A DNA stretch of 64,000 nt, from the NCBI RefSeq assembly GCF_001465545.3, contig NZ_CP013480.3, positions 1,240,001 to 1,304,000 on the forward strand, written 5' to 3'. This stretch comes from Pandoraea norimbergensis. GTDB taxonomy: Bacteria; Pseudomonadota; Gammaproteobacteria; Burkholderiales; Burkholderiaceae. The position numbers and the translations under genes are program-made. A model generated the notes under the pieces. It was given only the letters and a program-made list of their open reading frames with translations, made no database searches and had not been told where the DNA came from. Positions 1 through 9,119 of the stretch are shown piece by piece (the first letter of the stretch is position 1; every line of letters starts with the position of its first letter).

Positions 1-1309
1 CATCAAGCTGACGCGTCCCAAGCGTCCGTGCATTTGCAGTGTCAGCGTCGGTCCCAGTAAATCGACGGAATTGGTTGCGCAGGTCAGGACACCGGAAGTT
101 GTCACCGCCGAGGTCGACAAACTTGTGCATGCCGGCAGACCAGGCGCCGGACGCGACAACTAGGCTGTTTTCTTGTGCGTAGCCCCACAGCCCGGCGTAT
201 GCCGTCTTACTTAACGTGCCGCCCACGGCATCGATCTCACTGGCCAGCGGCGTGACCGTGTGACCGTCCAACGGACGGCCGCAAAGCGGAGAGCGATAGC
301 CGGTGAAATACTGGCTGGCCGACCAAACCCAAACCTCTGCAACTTCAGCGACGATAATCGGGCCGACATTACTGGTCGGTAAGGACAGAATCGAGTAGAC
401 CTTCGGGTAACCGCTGAGCACGGCGAGCGCCGAAGCAACAAACGCCGTATTGGCGATCTTGCGGCTGCTATCGCCGGGGGGCTGATCCGGCGCATTCAGA
501 CCACCCACCCATTGAAAGGAGAGTGCTGTCGTGCCCGGCGTGACGGCACCGTCCGTCTTGAGCATCCAGAGGGTGTCGGCATTCAGCGAGCCGGACTCCA
601 CGGGAACTACTGCGCCAGATGTGAGCTTCGCCGCGCTGTTGGCGTCCGCTGCGCGCGCCCACGCGCCAGCTCCTGCCACGTAGATACCGTTCTCGGCGCC
701 CGCCGCCTGGTCCTTCACTAGCACACGGTCGCCTGCTGTGAGCGCGACGTCATCCACCGGTCCCAGCCCCGTAAGCACGATCGGCCCCGTCGTGGCCACC
801 CGAACCGATTGCTTGCTGTCCAGCTTGGCCAGTTCATCTCGGACGTAATCAATGACGTACGCGCGCGGCGCCATCACCACGGAGTTGTCGACGAGCAATG
901 TGACGTTGGCGGCGTTGCTGGTCTGAAAGATTGACCGGACGTAGAACTGCTTGCCGCTGCCGCTGGCCAGGAGCGGCTTGATAGACTCGGGATACTTGCA
1001 GATCGCGTAGAGGACTCCGGTGTCGGTGATAATGCCGACTTCTCGAATCGTCCAGCCGCCTACGTCATCGGCCAGCCATCCTTCACAGACAAGCCAGTTG
1101 GGGTTGTTGGGGTCTTGCAAAAGCGCGTTAATCGGCTGGCGATGGACCTCGCGCCGCAGCGTCGTCGCAGTCGGATCCGGGTTGTAGACGGCTCCATTGC
1201 CGTCGCCGATGGCCATCGTTGTCAATGTGATGGGCTTGTTCTGAGCCTTTTGCTGAGCCTCATATGCGAGCCCGGCGTTGGTCAGAATGGTGTAGTAGTC
1301 CTGAGCCAC
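1..1309 (-). CDS. Tail fibre / tail-collar protein (3' end beyond window)
   Basis: An open reading frame runs unbroken from a GTG at 1309 to the left edge of the window (436 codons visible, no stop). The GTG lies 1 nt after the stop of the gpI gene, with GGAG upstream on the minus strand. The N-terminus (AQDYYTILTNAGLAYEA...) matches the phage tail-collar fibre family (DUF3751 / P2 gpH-like) that anchors the fibre to the baseplate. Around residues 345-400 there is a collar-like segment (GRPLDG...YAGLWGYA). The middle (residues 180-260) resembles fibre-repeat sequence. The receptor-binding tip is probably at or beyond the C-terminus, outside the window. It follows gpI directly, as in P2 (I then H). 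Confidence 0.88.
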   Translation of the reverse strand, partial: MAQDYYTILTNAGLAYEAQQKAQNKPITLTTMAIGDGNGAVYNPDPTATTLRREVHRQPINALLQDPNNPNWLVCEGWLADDVGGWTIREVGIITDTGVLYAICKYPESIKPLLASGSGKQFYVRSIFQTSNAANVTLLVDNSVVMAPRAYVIDYVRDELAKLDSKQSVRVATTGPIVLTGLGPVDDVALTAGDRVLVKDQAAGAENGIYVAGAGAWARAADANSAAKLTSGAVVPVESGSLNADTLWMLKTDGAVTPGTTALSFQWVGGLNAPDQPPGDSSRKIANTAFVASALAVLSGYPKVYSILSLPTSNVGPIIVAEVAEVWVWSASQYFTGYRSPLCGRPLDGHTVTPLASEIDAVGGTLSKTAYAGLWGYAQENSLVVASGAWSAGMHKFVDLGGDNFRCPDLRNQFRRFTGTDADTANARTLGTRQLD

Positions 1310-1310
1310 G

Positions 1311-1946
1311 TCAGTTCTCCAAGGGGTAAATCGTGGTGATCTCGATGGTTTGCTGGCCGTAGCCAATGAATACGGCCCCGCGTTGCTCGACGCCGTCCAA
1401 CTGCAACGGATATATGGTCGTCAGCTCGCCGCCGAGCGTCGCGGCCGCGATCACGGGCACGGGACTTCGTACGGTGAGGTACAACGTGAGCGCCTCGAGG
1501 TGGCTGCGCACGTTTTTGTACTCGTTGACCAAGGCGACGAGCGCGTCGTAGGTTGTCTCGTCAATTCCGCGGTCGGACAGATCCACGTCGATACGGAAGT
1601 GATACGACTGGCCACCGTACTCAAACCACTCGGCGATCTGACCTTTGAGGGCCAGCGTTTCTAAAACTTGTTGAATGGCCCACTTCGTGCCTTTGAACCG
1701 GTGCAGTTCGATCGCCCGCTTGAGCAACAGGCGACGCTCGTCGTCGTTGCGGGCAAACTGCCAACCTTCGCCAAGGATGTGAAACTGATCCGCGAGCACC
1801 GGCAACGCCGACGCGTTGACGGTGTCCACGAGATAGACCAGGAGCGGCGACAGGTCGATGTCGCTGATTCGAGCCGCCAGCTGTCCGAGCACTCGGAAGC
1901 GCTCGTCGCTGGCCAGCGGCGGCGGGAGCAACAGCGAATCAGCCAT
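1311..1946 (-). CDS. I: Baseplate wedge / tail formation protein gpI (P2 type)
   Basis: 211-residue protein of the phage tail protein I family (P2 gpI), which sits on the periphery of the contractile-tail baseplate and helps fibre attachment. The start is the ATG at 1946, giving the family-typical N-terminus MADSLLLPP; an in-frame upstream extension is rejected because it overlaps gpJ far too deeply. The chosen start overlaps the end of gpJ by 8 bp, consistent with translational coupling. The conserved core (HRFKGTKWAIQQVLETL, about residues 82-98) is clear. The C-terminal 60 residues are hydrophobic-polar and less conserved. Confidence 0.9.
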   Translation of the reverse strand: MADSLLLPPPLASDERFRVLGQLAARISDIDLSPLLVYLVDTVNASALPVLADQFHILGEGWQFARNDDERRLLLKRAIELHRFKGTKWAIQQVLETLALKGQIAEWFEYGGQSYHFRIDVDLSDRGIDETTYDALVALVNEYKNVRSHLEALTLYLTVRSPVPVIAAATLGGELTTIYPLQLDGVEQRGAVFIGYGQQTIEITTIYPLEN

Positions 1947-3045
1947 CGACCGTCCCCGAAACGGTGATATTGATTCCAGTGCACCGCGCCCACTCGTTCT
2001 CCGCGAGCACGAGCTTGGCCGGAGAGGTGCGCACGATGTCATACACACCGGTGACCTTCAGGGCGACATCCACCTGCACTGGCACGATGTCACGGCCGAG
2101 CCCCGCCGCGCGATCTGCCATATAGGCTTGGGCTGCAGCATTCGCCTGCGCGAGCACGCTGGCCACATCGGTGTCCTTATACAGCACCAGTTGTGCCTCG
2201 ATCGCGTAGTCGACGGGCGTTGGGGCGAGCGCCTGCACCTGGTCGGTCAACGGGCGCACGCGGTCGGCCGAACACTTCGCTTCGACCAACGCCAGCATGT
2301 TGATGTCTGGCAATCCAGTGGTAAGCAGCGGGTAAAGCTTGACCACGCCAGGCGTGGGGGACAACACGGCCACGTCGACGATGCTCTGATGCGCACTCTT
2401 CGCGTGGAATACATAGGCCAACCGGCTGCCGGCAGTGCTGAAGGCTTCCGGAGCAAGCTTGATACGTTCCCGCAGGTGGTCGTTTTCTTCTTCCTCGACG
2501 CCGCCAGCGGTGACTGCGGTATTGGCGACCGTGATTTCGACGTCGCCCAACTCGTCGATCAGGCTGTTAATCTGCCCCGGTTGCCAGCCATTGCCGGCAG
2601 CGCCTGGGTCTTCACACGTTGCCGCCGTGTCTACCGACAATTGCCCAGCCACAAGCGTCACGTCGCCGTCGGTCGCGAATGTCACCGCACCGTCGCCCCC
2701 TTCGACGCGGGTGCCTGCAGGGATCAGTAGGTCGTTGGCCAGCACCGTCTTCAGAGCAAAGCGCAACGGCGTCATCGCCGATTGCGCCGGCAGGCGAGTG
2801 ACGCCAACGAGTTCGCCCAGATAGTCCAGCATCGGCGCTCGAGCGTAATGCACCAGGCTTTGTTTTGCCGCTTCCTGAATGCCGACGCGCACCAGCGTTT
2901 CCCGATAGGCGATAACGTCGATCAGCAGTCGCTCCACCTGTGCGGGATAGAGTGTCTTGCCGGAGAGCGACTCGTATTGCGCGACGATTTCGGCGGTAAT
3001 CGTTTTCGGATCTCGTTCGATGAAGCTCGGCTCGGGGAGGCTCAC
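1939..3045 (-). CDS. J: Baseplate assembly protein gpJ
   Basis: 368 residues, a little longer than P2 gpJ (about 300). The Baseplate_J family forms the wedge ring of contractile tails. The N-terminus (SLPEPSFIERDPKTITAEIVAQ) and the segment with Y-RET-V-VGIQEAAKQSLV-YA (about residues 48-70) are family hallmarks. The extra length lies in the middle (about residues 90-165). The start overlaps the end of gpW by 4 bp (ATGA type) and the end overlaps gpI by 8 bp, so W-J-I is a tightly coupled translation unit. Confidence 0.93.
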   Translation of the reverse strand: MSLPEPSFIERDPKTITAEIVAQYESLSGKTLYPAQVERLLIDVIAYRETLVRVGIQEAAKQSLVHYARAPMLDYLGELVGVTRLPAQSAMTPLRFALKTVLANDLLIPAGTRVEGGDGAVTFATDGDVTLVAGQLSVDTAATCEDPGAAGNGWQPGQINSLIDELGDVEITVANTAVTAGGVEEEENDHLRERIKLAPEAFSTAGSRLAYVFHAKSAHQSIVDVAVLSPTPGVVKLYPLLTTGLPDINMLALVEAKCSADRVRPLTDQVQALAPTPVDYAIEAQLVLYKDTDVASVLAQANAAAQAYMADRAAGLGRDIVPVQVDVALKVTGVYDIVRTSPAKLVLAENEWARCTGINITVSGTVDG

Positions 3046-3395
3046 AGGCGCACCTCCGTATCACGCTTCACGCCGTCAGCCAGCTTCCAGCTCACTTTCA
3101 GGGCCATCTGCGCCTGATCGATCACCGGCGAGACCTTGAGCAATTCGCAACGCGGCTCCCATTGTCGGATCGCATCGACGGCTTCTCGTACCAGGTGCGG
3201 CACGGCCTGATCGATGGGGTAATCGATATAGAGATGTACGTTCGAGCCGAAGTCAGGCCGATGCGGGTCGCTACCCTTCGGCGTGCGGAGGATCACGCGG
3301 ATGGCCTGGTCGATGTCTGCTTCAGCCTCAACAACGTCGAAGCTATTGAGAGCAGGCTGCCAGTGAACGGAGGAAATTTCGGATAGCCGGGTCAT
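3042..3395 (-). CDS. W: Baseplate protein gpW (gp25-like)
   Basis: 117-residue protein of the gpW/gp25 family, the small lysozyme-fold wedge component that nucleates tail-sheath assembly. The motif ILRTPKGSDPHRPDFGSNVH (about residues 34-53) is the conserved family signature (T-KGE/S--P-FG). It is followed, after a 63-bp non-coding gap on its 5' side, by gpV, and overlaps gpJ by 4 bp. Length matches P2 gpW (115). Confidence 0.93.
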   Translation of the reverse strand: MTRLSEISSVHWQPALNSFDVVEAEADIDQAIRVILRTPKGSDPHRPDFGSNVHLYIDYPIDQAVPHLVREAVDAIRQWEPRCELLKVSPVIDQAQMALKVSWKLADGVKRDTEVRL

Positions 3396-3458
3396 GCGGC
3401 TATCATGCCGACATGCCCGGCTGACGGATATTAAAGGCCTTTAAGGCTTGGACTATCG

Positions 3459-4061
3459 CTAGTGGGTATGGTGGTTCGAGTTTCCGCCAGCATCCATGAT
3501 GGTGCCCGTGGCAGAGACATTGCCGTCGATCTGCATGTTGCCCTGGATCTGGGCACCAGCCCCACCGGACACTGCCAGGCCACCTTGCCCCGTCAGCTTA
3601 CCCTTCACCAGCAAGTTGCCTGTCAACTCCGCGTCTGGCGCATCGAGCAGGACTTTGGTTCCAGATTTGAGAACAATTTCCGCGCTCGCTTCCACTTCGA
3701 CGCGTCGAACGCCCGTGACCGTCAAAATGCCGGTGGCTCGGTCGTACTCGAGCAGAGCGCCGTCCTTGAACCGGATGGCAAACTTGTTCGGGTCCGTAAC
3801 CGGGGGCGTGTCGGCTGAAGAATAGATCGCGCCGAGAATGACGCCATCCTCGCCACGTGCGTCCAGCAACACGGCCACCTGTTCGCCGATATCGTAGGTC
3901 CAGCAGGCTTGATCATCCTGCGTTTTCGGATAGGCGATCGGCAACCACATGGTGCGCATGTTATCGAGATCGGGCAGGCGCACCCGCGCGAAGCCCGGAC
4001 GGGACGCGCTCACTGTGCCGAACTTCAGCGTGGCGCCGAATTCTTCCGTGGTTTCTGTCAT
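3459..4061 (-). CDS. V: Baseplate central spike gpV
   Basis: 200 residues, close to P2 gpV (211). The N-terminal half is an OB-like phage baseplate spike domain (FARVRLPDLDN, DIGEQVAVLLD, GVILGAIYS). The C-terminal half has short repeated strands (SGTKVLLD, AELTGNLLV, AQIQGNMQIDG) expected of a trimeric beta-helix needle. The last residues are NHHTH, the HxH metal site that caps the membrane-piercing tip in P2 gpV and phi92 gp138. Overlaps gene D by 4 bp. Confidence 0.93.
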   Translation of the reverse strand: MTETTEEFGATLKFGTVSASRPGFARVRLPDLDNMRTMWLPIAYPKTQDDQACWTYDIGEQVAVLLDARGEDGVILGAIYSSADTPPVTDPNKFAIRFKDGALLEYDRATGILTVTGVRRVEVEASAEIVLKSGTKVLLDAPDAELTGNLLVKGKLTGQGGLAVSGGAGAQIQGNMQIDGNVSATGTIMDAGGNSNHHTH

Positions 4062-5251
4062 TTCTTCTTGGTCACGGTACTCGTACCCACCACGCCCACC
4101 TGACCGTCTGTCGTGGTCCCGTACACCTTGAGGGCCTTGCCGGAAGTCGTCTTACCTGTACTGCTTCCCGTACCAACCTTGATTGGCAGCGCCACGCGCT
4201 TGATCTCCAACTCGGTGGTATAGCCGGCCCCTCGTTCAAGCCGGTGATGAGCCGACTCGACAAGGTATTTCCCTGAGAGCTTGCCGCAGTTCGCAAGCTC
4301 GACTGTCGTGCCGGCGACAAGTTTTGGATTGCCATGCAGCGTGATGTTGCCTGCGGTTTGCTGGAGGTTTGCCGCGTCAAGAGCAGCTTGCGTCTTCGTC
4401 TGGAGGGCAGCCTTGGACCCTCGCGCGCTGAATTTCAGCGTATCGCCACTCGCAGATTGGCCGGAACGCTTTTTCGTGCTCACCGTAGTCTGGCCAACCT
4501 CCGCGACGTTATCTCCCTTCACACCGTAGACCACCAGCCTCTTCGTCTTCGGATCGTGATACTTGCCCTTAGCGGCCTGGTAGACCTCCTTGATCTTGTC
4601 GCGCAGCCGAATGGACTGTAGGTCGCCCTTGGTGATGGTCAGGACAGCGTTCGTCTCACGCAGGTCCGCCAATTCGGTGAAAACCAGCTTGGTGCTGACG
4701 ATCTTGAAGGCATACCCGAACTCGCGTGCCAGGCGCGTGAGGAATTCCACGTCCCGTTCCTGATACTGCGTGACCCGATCAATTCGGATGTCCCGGATCT
4801 TCCCTACGAGGGTGAGCTTGTTGCGCTTGGCGATGCGTTGCGCGATCGCAGCCAGCGTAGTGCCTTCATATGCTCGCCCGGCACGAGTGCGGACAGACTT
4901 CTTTACCCCGGTGGCCAACGCCCGAATTGTTACTGTCGCCGGCGGATGACCAAACTCGATTTCATCGATCTCAAACGTCCCACAGGGCAGCAGCGGCTCG
5001 TCGCTGTACCCAATTTTGAGCGATAGCGCGTCGCCTTTCCCTGGGTACCACTGCTCGATCCATCGGCCGTCAGCATCCTCCAGTTCGACCGACAACTCGT
5101 CGGACTGACCGTCCAGGTAATCCGTGCACGTGACAGAACGGACATACGGCGTGATGTCGTTGGTGATGTTCTTCTGTTCGTAGGTGAGCACAAAGACCGG
5201 GTGTGGCACCTTGGCCGTGGTCGTGGCCGACTGATCGTTCATCGCATCCAC
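4058..5251 (-). CDS. D: Tail hub protein gpD (late control D family)
   Basis: 397 residues, matching P2 gpD (387). This family forms the tail hub ring (T4 gp27-like) between tube and spike. The N-terminal segment F-L-YEQKNIT-DITPYV is typical. A conserved VTQYQERDVEFLTRLAREFGY stretch (about residues 167-187) is the family core. The start could be the ATG at 5251 or the one at 5242; both overlap the end of gene X. The C-terminal 40 residues are Thr/Gly/Ser rich and probably flexible. Confidence 0.92.
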   Translation of the reverse strand: MDAMNDQSATTTAKVPHPVFVLTYEQKNITNDITPYVRSVTCTDYLDGQSDELSVELEDADGRWIEQWYPGKGDALSLKIGYSDEPLLPCGTFEIDEIEFGHPPATVTIRALATGVKKSVRTRAGRAYEGTTLAAIAQRIAKRNKLTLVGKIRDIRIDRVTQYQERDVEFLTRLAREFGYAFKIVSTKLVFTELADLRETNAVLTITKGDLQSIRLRDKIKEVYQAAKGKYHDPKTKRLVVYGVKGDNVAEVGQTTVSTKKRSGQSASGDTLKFSARGSKAALQTKTQAALDAANLQQTAGNITLHGNPKLVAGTTVELANCGKLSGKYLVESAHHRLERGAGYTTELEIKRVALPIKVGTGSSTGKTTSGKALKVYGTTTDGQVGVVGTSTVTKKK

Positions 5252-5445
5252 GGCGGGAGATCCTCTGACAAATCTGTTTGTTCAATCACAGGGATGGAGA
5301 GCCGCAGACCACTCGACAGCGTCGGTGTCAGCGGAACGTGCGGGTTGGCCGCCACGATCGCTTCATAGGCAAGTGGATCGCCGTAGTAGCGGTAGGCAAG
5401 TTGGTCCCAGCGCTCGCCTTCGGTGGTGATGTGGGTCAGGTACAT
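5239..5445 (-). CDS. X: Tail protein gpX (LysM-like)
   Basis: 68-residue tail protein X family member. The sequence GERWDQLAYRYYGDPLAYEAIVAANP is a compact LysM-like fold characteristic of P2 gpX, which sits at the tail tip or hub. Length equals P2 gpX (67). The start codon overlaps the end of gene U by 1 bp and its end overlaps gpD, so U-X-D is translationally coupled. Confidence 0.92.
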   Translation of the reverse strand: MYLTHITTEGERWDQLAYRYYGDPLAYEAIVAANPHVPLTPTLSSGLRLSIPVIEQTDLSEDLPPWMR

Positions 5446-6356
5446 CAGATGACCCTCGCGATGACCTTGGCTGCCAGCTGACTCATGCTCGGTGCCGCAG
5501 ACTGGAGGGCGCTCGTCGCTGTCGACAGTTGCCCGCTCAGATAGTCAATTCGACCGCCAATAGTTGTGGCGCTGACCGAACTCAGAGCCCCCTGTGCGCT
5601 GCGGACTGCACTCAGCGCGTTATCGCTGGCGCGCAGCATGTTGGAGACGTCGGGAAGCTGGCCGGACAATCCACTTAACGTGGGAGAGAGCTTCTCCAAT
5701 GGACCGGCAACCTGCTTAACGCTTGTCAAAAGGCCGGGCACGCGCCCCAACGCGGCAAGCGGGTTATCCGCCAACTTCTGTGCAAGTCGAGCGCCATCGA
5801 CTGCAACGCGCAGCGCGGATTGCGCCTGGTTGGCGTAGGTTACGGCCTGACGCACGCCTTCGCGTACCGTGGCCGCAACGCTTTTCAGTTCGTTGGCTGC
5901 CGCATCGTCAACTGGCAGCGCCTTGGCGTTGGCCGGCGCAGGATTCGGCTGGACTGCGGGGGGCTTAAGTGGGTTTTTTTTGTCACCGACAAACTCGCGC
6001 AGGGTAATACCGGCCTCGAGCGCGACCAGCGTGCCCGATTTGTCCGTGTGCTTGCTGGTCGCCTGCACGCTGGTCAGTACGAACCATCCTTTGTAATCTC
6101 CGTTGCCCAGCACCAGAGCCATGGCTTGATGTGCACCGAGTGCCTTTGTGAGCTTCACGAGCTCGGCTTCCGGATCACAGTAATACTGATGAAAGGCGAG
6201 TTGGATCCGGACCTCGTCGAGCTTGTCGCCAATGAACTGCAGGCGCGGCTTGCCTTCAATCAGCGGGTGTTCGGCGAAATCGGCGCCGAACTCCGATTCG
6301 AATCCGTCAAAATATGTGATCAGGTCGAACTGGACATCCCCCAGGAGTGCGAACAT
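5445..6356 (-). CDS. U: Tail protein gpU with C-terminal helical extension
   Basis: 303 residues, about twice P2 gpU (159). Residues 1-135 are the GpU family (MFALLGDVQFDL, PRLQFIGDKLDEVRIQLAFH, ALVLGNGDYKGWFVLTSV). After a proline-rich hinge (NPLKPPAVQPNPAP, about 130-145), residues 150-303 form a long alanine/serine/glutamine-rich, probably coiled-coil region. Extended U proteins occur in BcepMu-like and other Burkholderia phages; the extension may contact the tape measure. The gene overlaps both the tape measure gene (1 bp) and X (1 bp). Confidence 0.88.
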   Translation of the reverse strand: MFALLGDVQFDLITYFDGFESEFGADFAEHPLIEGKPRLQFIGDKLDEVRIQLAFHQYYCDPEAELVKLTKALGAHQAMALVLGNGDYKGWFVLTSVQATSKHTDKSGTLVALEAGITLREFVGDKKNPLKPPAVQPNPAPANAKALPVDDAAANELKSVAATVREGVRQAVTYANQAQSALRVAVDGARLAQKLADNPLAALGRVPGLLTSVKQVAGPLEKLSPTLSGLSGQLPDVSNMLRASDNALSAVRSAQGALSSVSATTIGGRIDYLSGQLSTATSALQSAAPSMSQLAAKVIARVI

Positions 6357-8851
6357 CAGTAGGCCCTCCGCGCCTGTTGGGCGGTCACGCGTTTGATCAT
6401 CTGTTCCAGCTCGCGCAGCGAAAGGTTGAGCGCGTCTGTGACCTGGCCCTTAACCGCTTCCGGCGAGCCACCCTGGACATGGATCGTTGGACTGAATTGA
6501 ACTGTCATCCCCGAAGTACCGGCGCTGGCGCTCGATGAACCGAGGCGACCGGCGGCGATGTGTTGGGTCGCGGCGGCCGCCGCCGTATCCGACGCCATGC
6601 CGGCAGCCGCCCTTGAGGCGAGCCCCGCCGATCGGCCGATGCCCAGAGCAGCGCCTTGTGCAATGTTGTCGCCGAAGCCCATGAACACGCGGGACGGTGA
6701 TCTGATGCCCAGCGTATTGGCAAACCAGCCTTTGATGTCCGAGCCGAACGAGACGATGCTGTCGCGCGCGGCCGAAATCTTGGACGTCACGCCGCTGACA
6801 AGCCCGTTGATCAGATCCGCTCCCGCAGAGAAGAACCGATCTTTCAGGCCCTTGAGCCAGTTCCAGCCGACCAGAATCGCTGATTTGACCTTGTCCCAGT
6901 TTTTCCACACCAGATAGGCGGCAACGCCGATGGCAGTAACTGCCAAGCCCAGCGGATTCATCAGCATGGCGCGGCCCAGCCAGAGCACCGCCTGACCAGC
7001 CAAACGTAAGCCGGGCAGCAGATTCCCCACCAGCAGCCGCCCTAGAAACAGGCTGCCGCGAGCGGCAAGCATCAACGGTCCACCGAAGGTCATCAGCAGG
7101 CCTTGACCGAAGGGTAACAAAAAGCGCCCAAGGAGCAACGTCGCTCGACCGAGCGATAGCATCCAGCCGCCGAGGCGGCCGAAAACGCTCGCCAGCTTGG
7201 TCGCCGTCTGCGTGCTCGCGCCAAACAATTGGAATACCGTGGCGAGACGCGAAGATCCTCCGAGCAGCAACGCACGCATCAATGTCCATTTTGAGGACAC
7301 CGTCGTGAATGCCGTGCCGAGAAGGTTCAGAGGCGATTTAACAAAGAAATTCAATCCCCAACCCAAGGCTAGGGTGGCGACCTTCAGGCCAACGATGCTG
7401 ACGGCGAAGCCAGCGACCGCGCGGATGACACCAGGGTGTGCAGCAGCGAACTGGCCAATCTTGTCGATCATTGGCGTGAGCGTGCCGAGCAGCTTGGTCA
7501 GGGAGGGCATCAGCGTACTGCCCACAGTAATGCCGACGTCGGCCACTCGCGTCTTGAAACGCTCCCACGCCTTGGTGGCGAGCTCGGCGCGCTTGCGATA
7601 GTCCTCATCGATGGTGCCCATTGCTTCTTGGCTACCCATCTTCTTTTTGTTGTCCTGGTACTTGTCCCACCCCTGGCGCATGGCCAGCAAATGGTTGATG
7701 GTCTGGATGTCCTGGAACACCTCGTTCAGGCCAAAGCTTTCCATCAAACGACGTTGAGCCTCTTCGTCTCCCTTGGCGCCCGCGTCCTTCCATTGCTTCA
7801 TGAACCCGTCACCTCGTGACGAGATGAACTTCTGGGCGATTTGCAGAGACGCTTCGTAGCTGGAGTAGCCATCGGAGACGAGGTTTTGCATCGACTTCTG
7901 ATAGTCCACGCCGGCTTTTGAATAGGCGTCTATGGTGTGCTTGGCGTTCATGTGCGAGAGCCAGTTGCGCAGGTTGGTCACGGCTTCGTCACCGGAACCT
8001 GCGCCTTCACGACCGACCTCGAGACTGGCGATAATCTGGGTGAGTGCGTCCTGCCCCTTGATGCCCTTTGATGCGAAGGCCGCTGTCATCTCCGGCAGCG
8101 CCTTGGCCATATCCTTGAGCTCGAATCGACCGAGCTTGCCGCCGAAGGCAGCGCGGTTGAATGCTTCCTTGAGGGCGGTGTCGCCCTTGATACCGAGCGT
8201 CTCCGACAGCGAATACACCATGCCGGCAAGGTCTTTCATGTCCGCGTTGGTGGCGGTGGCCACCTTGCCCAGAAGGCCCGAATACTCTCCTGCCTTATTG
8301 GCATCCATGCCCGCCGCAACGAGGGTGCCAACGCCCTCAAGAATCGCAGCATGTCCCTGACTGGTTGACAGCGCAGCCTGGCGGACGGCTTCGCCCACCT
8401 TGAATTCCTCCTGTTTGGTCAGGTTCCCGGTGATGGCGATGTCACGCAGCCCAGCCTCGAAGGTCGCGGCTTGCTTGACCGCTCCGATGAGAGGTGCGGC
8501 CGTCGCTTTGGCAGTAAGGTAAGTTCCAACCATCTCGCCACCGAGACCCATACGCTGCTTGTGAAGCGCTTCGCCGCGTGCCAGTTGCCCTGCCAGAGCG
8601 GCCTGCTTGGTCGTCAACGCGTCCATCGTCGTGCCGAGCCGCTCATATTGGTGGCGCAACTCGCCGACATTGCGCATCGGGTGCGCCATCGCGCGCGACA
8701 TCACCTCGCCAAGCCGGGCATGCTTGACCTGCAGGTCATCGGCCACTCTGCCAAGGTTCGACATGGTCGTCTTGGCGCCGGCGAGCGCGGTGCCGAAGCT
8801 GGCCAGCATCGTCGCGCCGATCTTGACACCAACGTAAAACTCACTTGCCAT
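6356..8851 (-). CDS. T: Tail tape measure protein
   Basis: 831 residues. It measures tail length and scaffolds tube assembly. The TP901-type tape-measure core is visible around residues 100-300 (GLRDIAITGNLTKQEE, EGVGTLVAAGMDANKAGEYSGLL, DMAKALPEMTAAF). Two long hydrophobic clusters at about 440-480 and 540-680 fit the membrane-inserting region used in DNA delivery. Its ATG is at 8851, with a weak GGTAT upstream. A plus-strand promoter-like TTGACA overlaps its first codons (see 8823-8846). Confidence 0.93.
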   Translation of the reverse strand: MASEFYVGVKIGATMLASFGTALAGAKTTMSNLGRVADDLQVKHARLGEVMSRAMAHPMRNVGELRHQYERLGTTMDALTTKQAALAGQLARGEALHKQRMGLGGEMVGTYLTAKATAAPLIGAVKQAATFEAGLRDIAITGNLTKQEEFKVGEAVRQAALSTSQGHAAILEGVGTLVAAGMDANKAGEYSGLLGKVATATNADMKDLAGMVYSLSETLGIKGDTALKEAFNRAAFGGKLGRFELKDMAKALPEMTAAFASKGIKGQDALTQIIASLEVGREGAGSGDEAVTNLRNWLSHMNAKHTIDAYSKAGVDYQKSMQNLVSDGYSSYEASLQIAQKFISSRGDGFMKQWKDAGAKGDEEAQRRLMESFGLNEVFQDIQTINHLLAMRQGWDKYQDNKKKMGSQEAMGTIDEDYRKRAELATKAWERFKTRVADVGITVGSTLMPSLTKLLGTLTPMIDKIGQFAAAHPGVIRAVAGFAVSIVGLKVATLALGWGLNFFVKSPLNLLGTAFTTVSSKWTLMRALLLGGSSRLATVFQLFGASTQTATKLASVFGRLGGWMLSLGRATLLLGRFLLPFGQGLLMTFGGPLMLAARGSLFLGRLLVGNLLPGLRLAGQAVLWLGRAMLMNPLGLAVTAIGVAAYLVWKNWDKVKSAILVGWNWLKGLKDRFFSAGADLINGLVSGVTSKISAARDSIVSFGSDIKGWFANTLGIRSPSRVFMGFGDNIAQGAALGIGRSAGLASRAAAGMASDTAAAAATQHIAAGRLGSSSASAGTSGMTVQFSPTIHVQGGSPEAVKGQVTDALNLSLRELEQMIKRVTAQQARRAY
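8823..8846 (+). promoter_or_regulatory. Candidate promoter for the plus-strand small membrane gene
   Basis: A perfect -35 hexamer TTGACA at 8823-8828 is followed after about 17 bp by TGCCAT, a poor -10. It lies inside the first codons of the tape measure gene but faces the other way, 52 bp upstream of the ATG at 8880. It fits an autonomous moron promoter but the -10 match is only 3 of 6. Confidence 0.3.
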
Positions 8852-8879
8852 GTGGATACCTCGGAATTAGGATGCGGCT

Positions 8880-9119
8880 ATGGACATCGAAACCCTCGCC
8901 AAAACCATCGCCTACGTTGTGATTGCCACGCTTTCAGTGGCGCTTGGCGTGTGGCTGCTCATCGAGCTGCCCCTGTGGGCCGCGCCGTTGATGTTCGGCG
9001 TCGCCGTGTTTTTTGGGTTGGTTTTCCTGGGGCCGGTTATCGCCGTTGCGGCATTCTGTGTCGCGGCCCTCATCAAAGCAGCCGCGTGGCTGGTTAGCCA
9101 TCGCCGTGCTCGCGCTTGA
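8880..9119 (+). CDS. Small two-helix membrane protein, possible moron
   Basis: 79 residues, not recognised. It runs opposite to the surrounding late genes, in the 242-bp gap between the E' frame and the tape measure gene. AGGA at 8869-8872 gives a well-placed ribosome site 7 nt before the ATG. Residues 8-30 and 34-68 are strongly hydrophobic (VVIATLSVALGVWLLIEL; PLMFGVAVFFGLVFLGPVIAVAAF), and the C-terminus is basic (SHRRARA), giving a two-pass inner membrane protein. It overlaps E' antisense by 26 bp. An independently transcribed membrane gene inside a tail operon is the usual form of a lysogenic-conversion or superinfection-exclusion moron, but no homologue is recognised. Confidence 0.6.
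   Translation: MDIETLAKTIAYVVIATLSVALGVWLLIELPLWAAPLMFGVAVFFGLVFLGPVIAVAAFCVAALIKAAAWLVSHRRARA

Noticed and set aside
1858..2730. A 290-codon plus-strand ORF opposite the gpJ gene
   Set aside because: Shadow of gpJ/gpI; composition is typical of reverse-strand reading.
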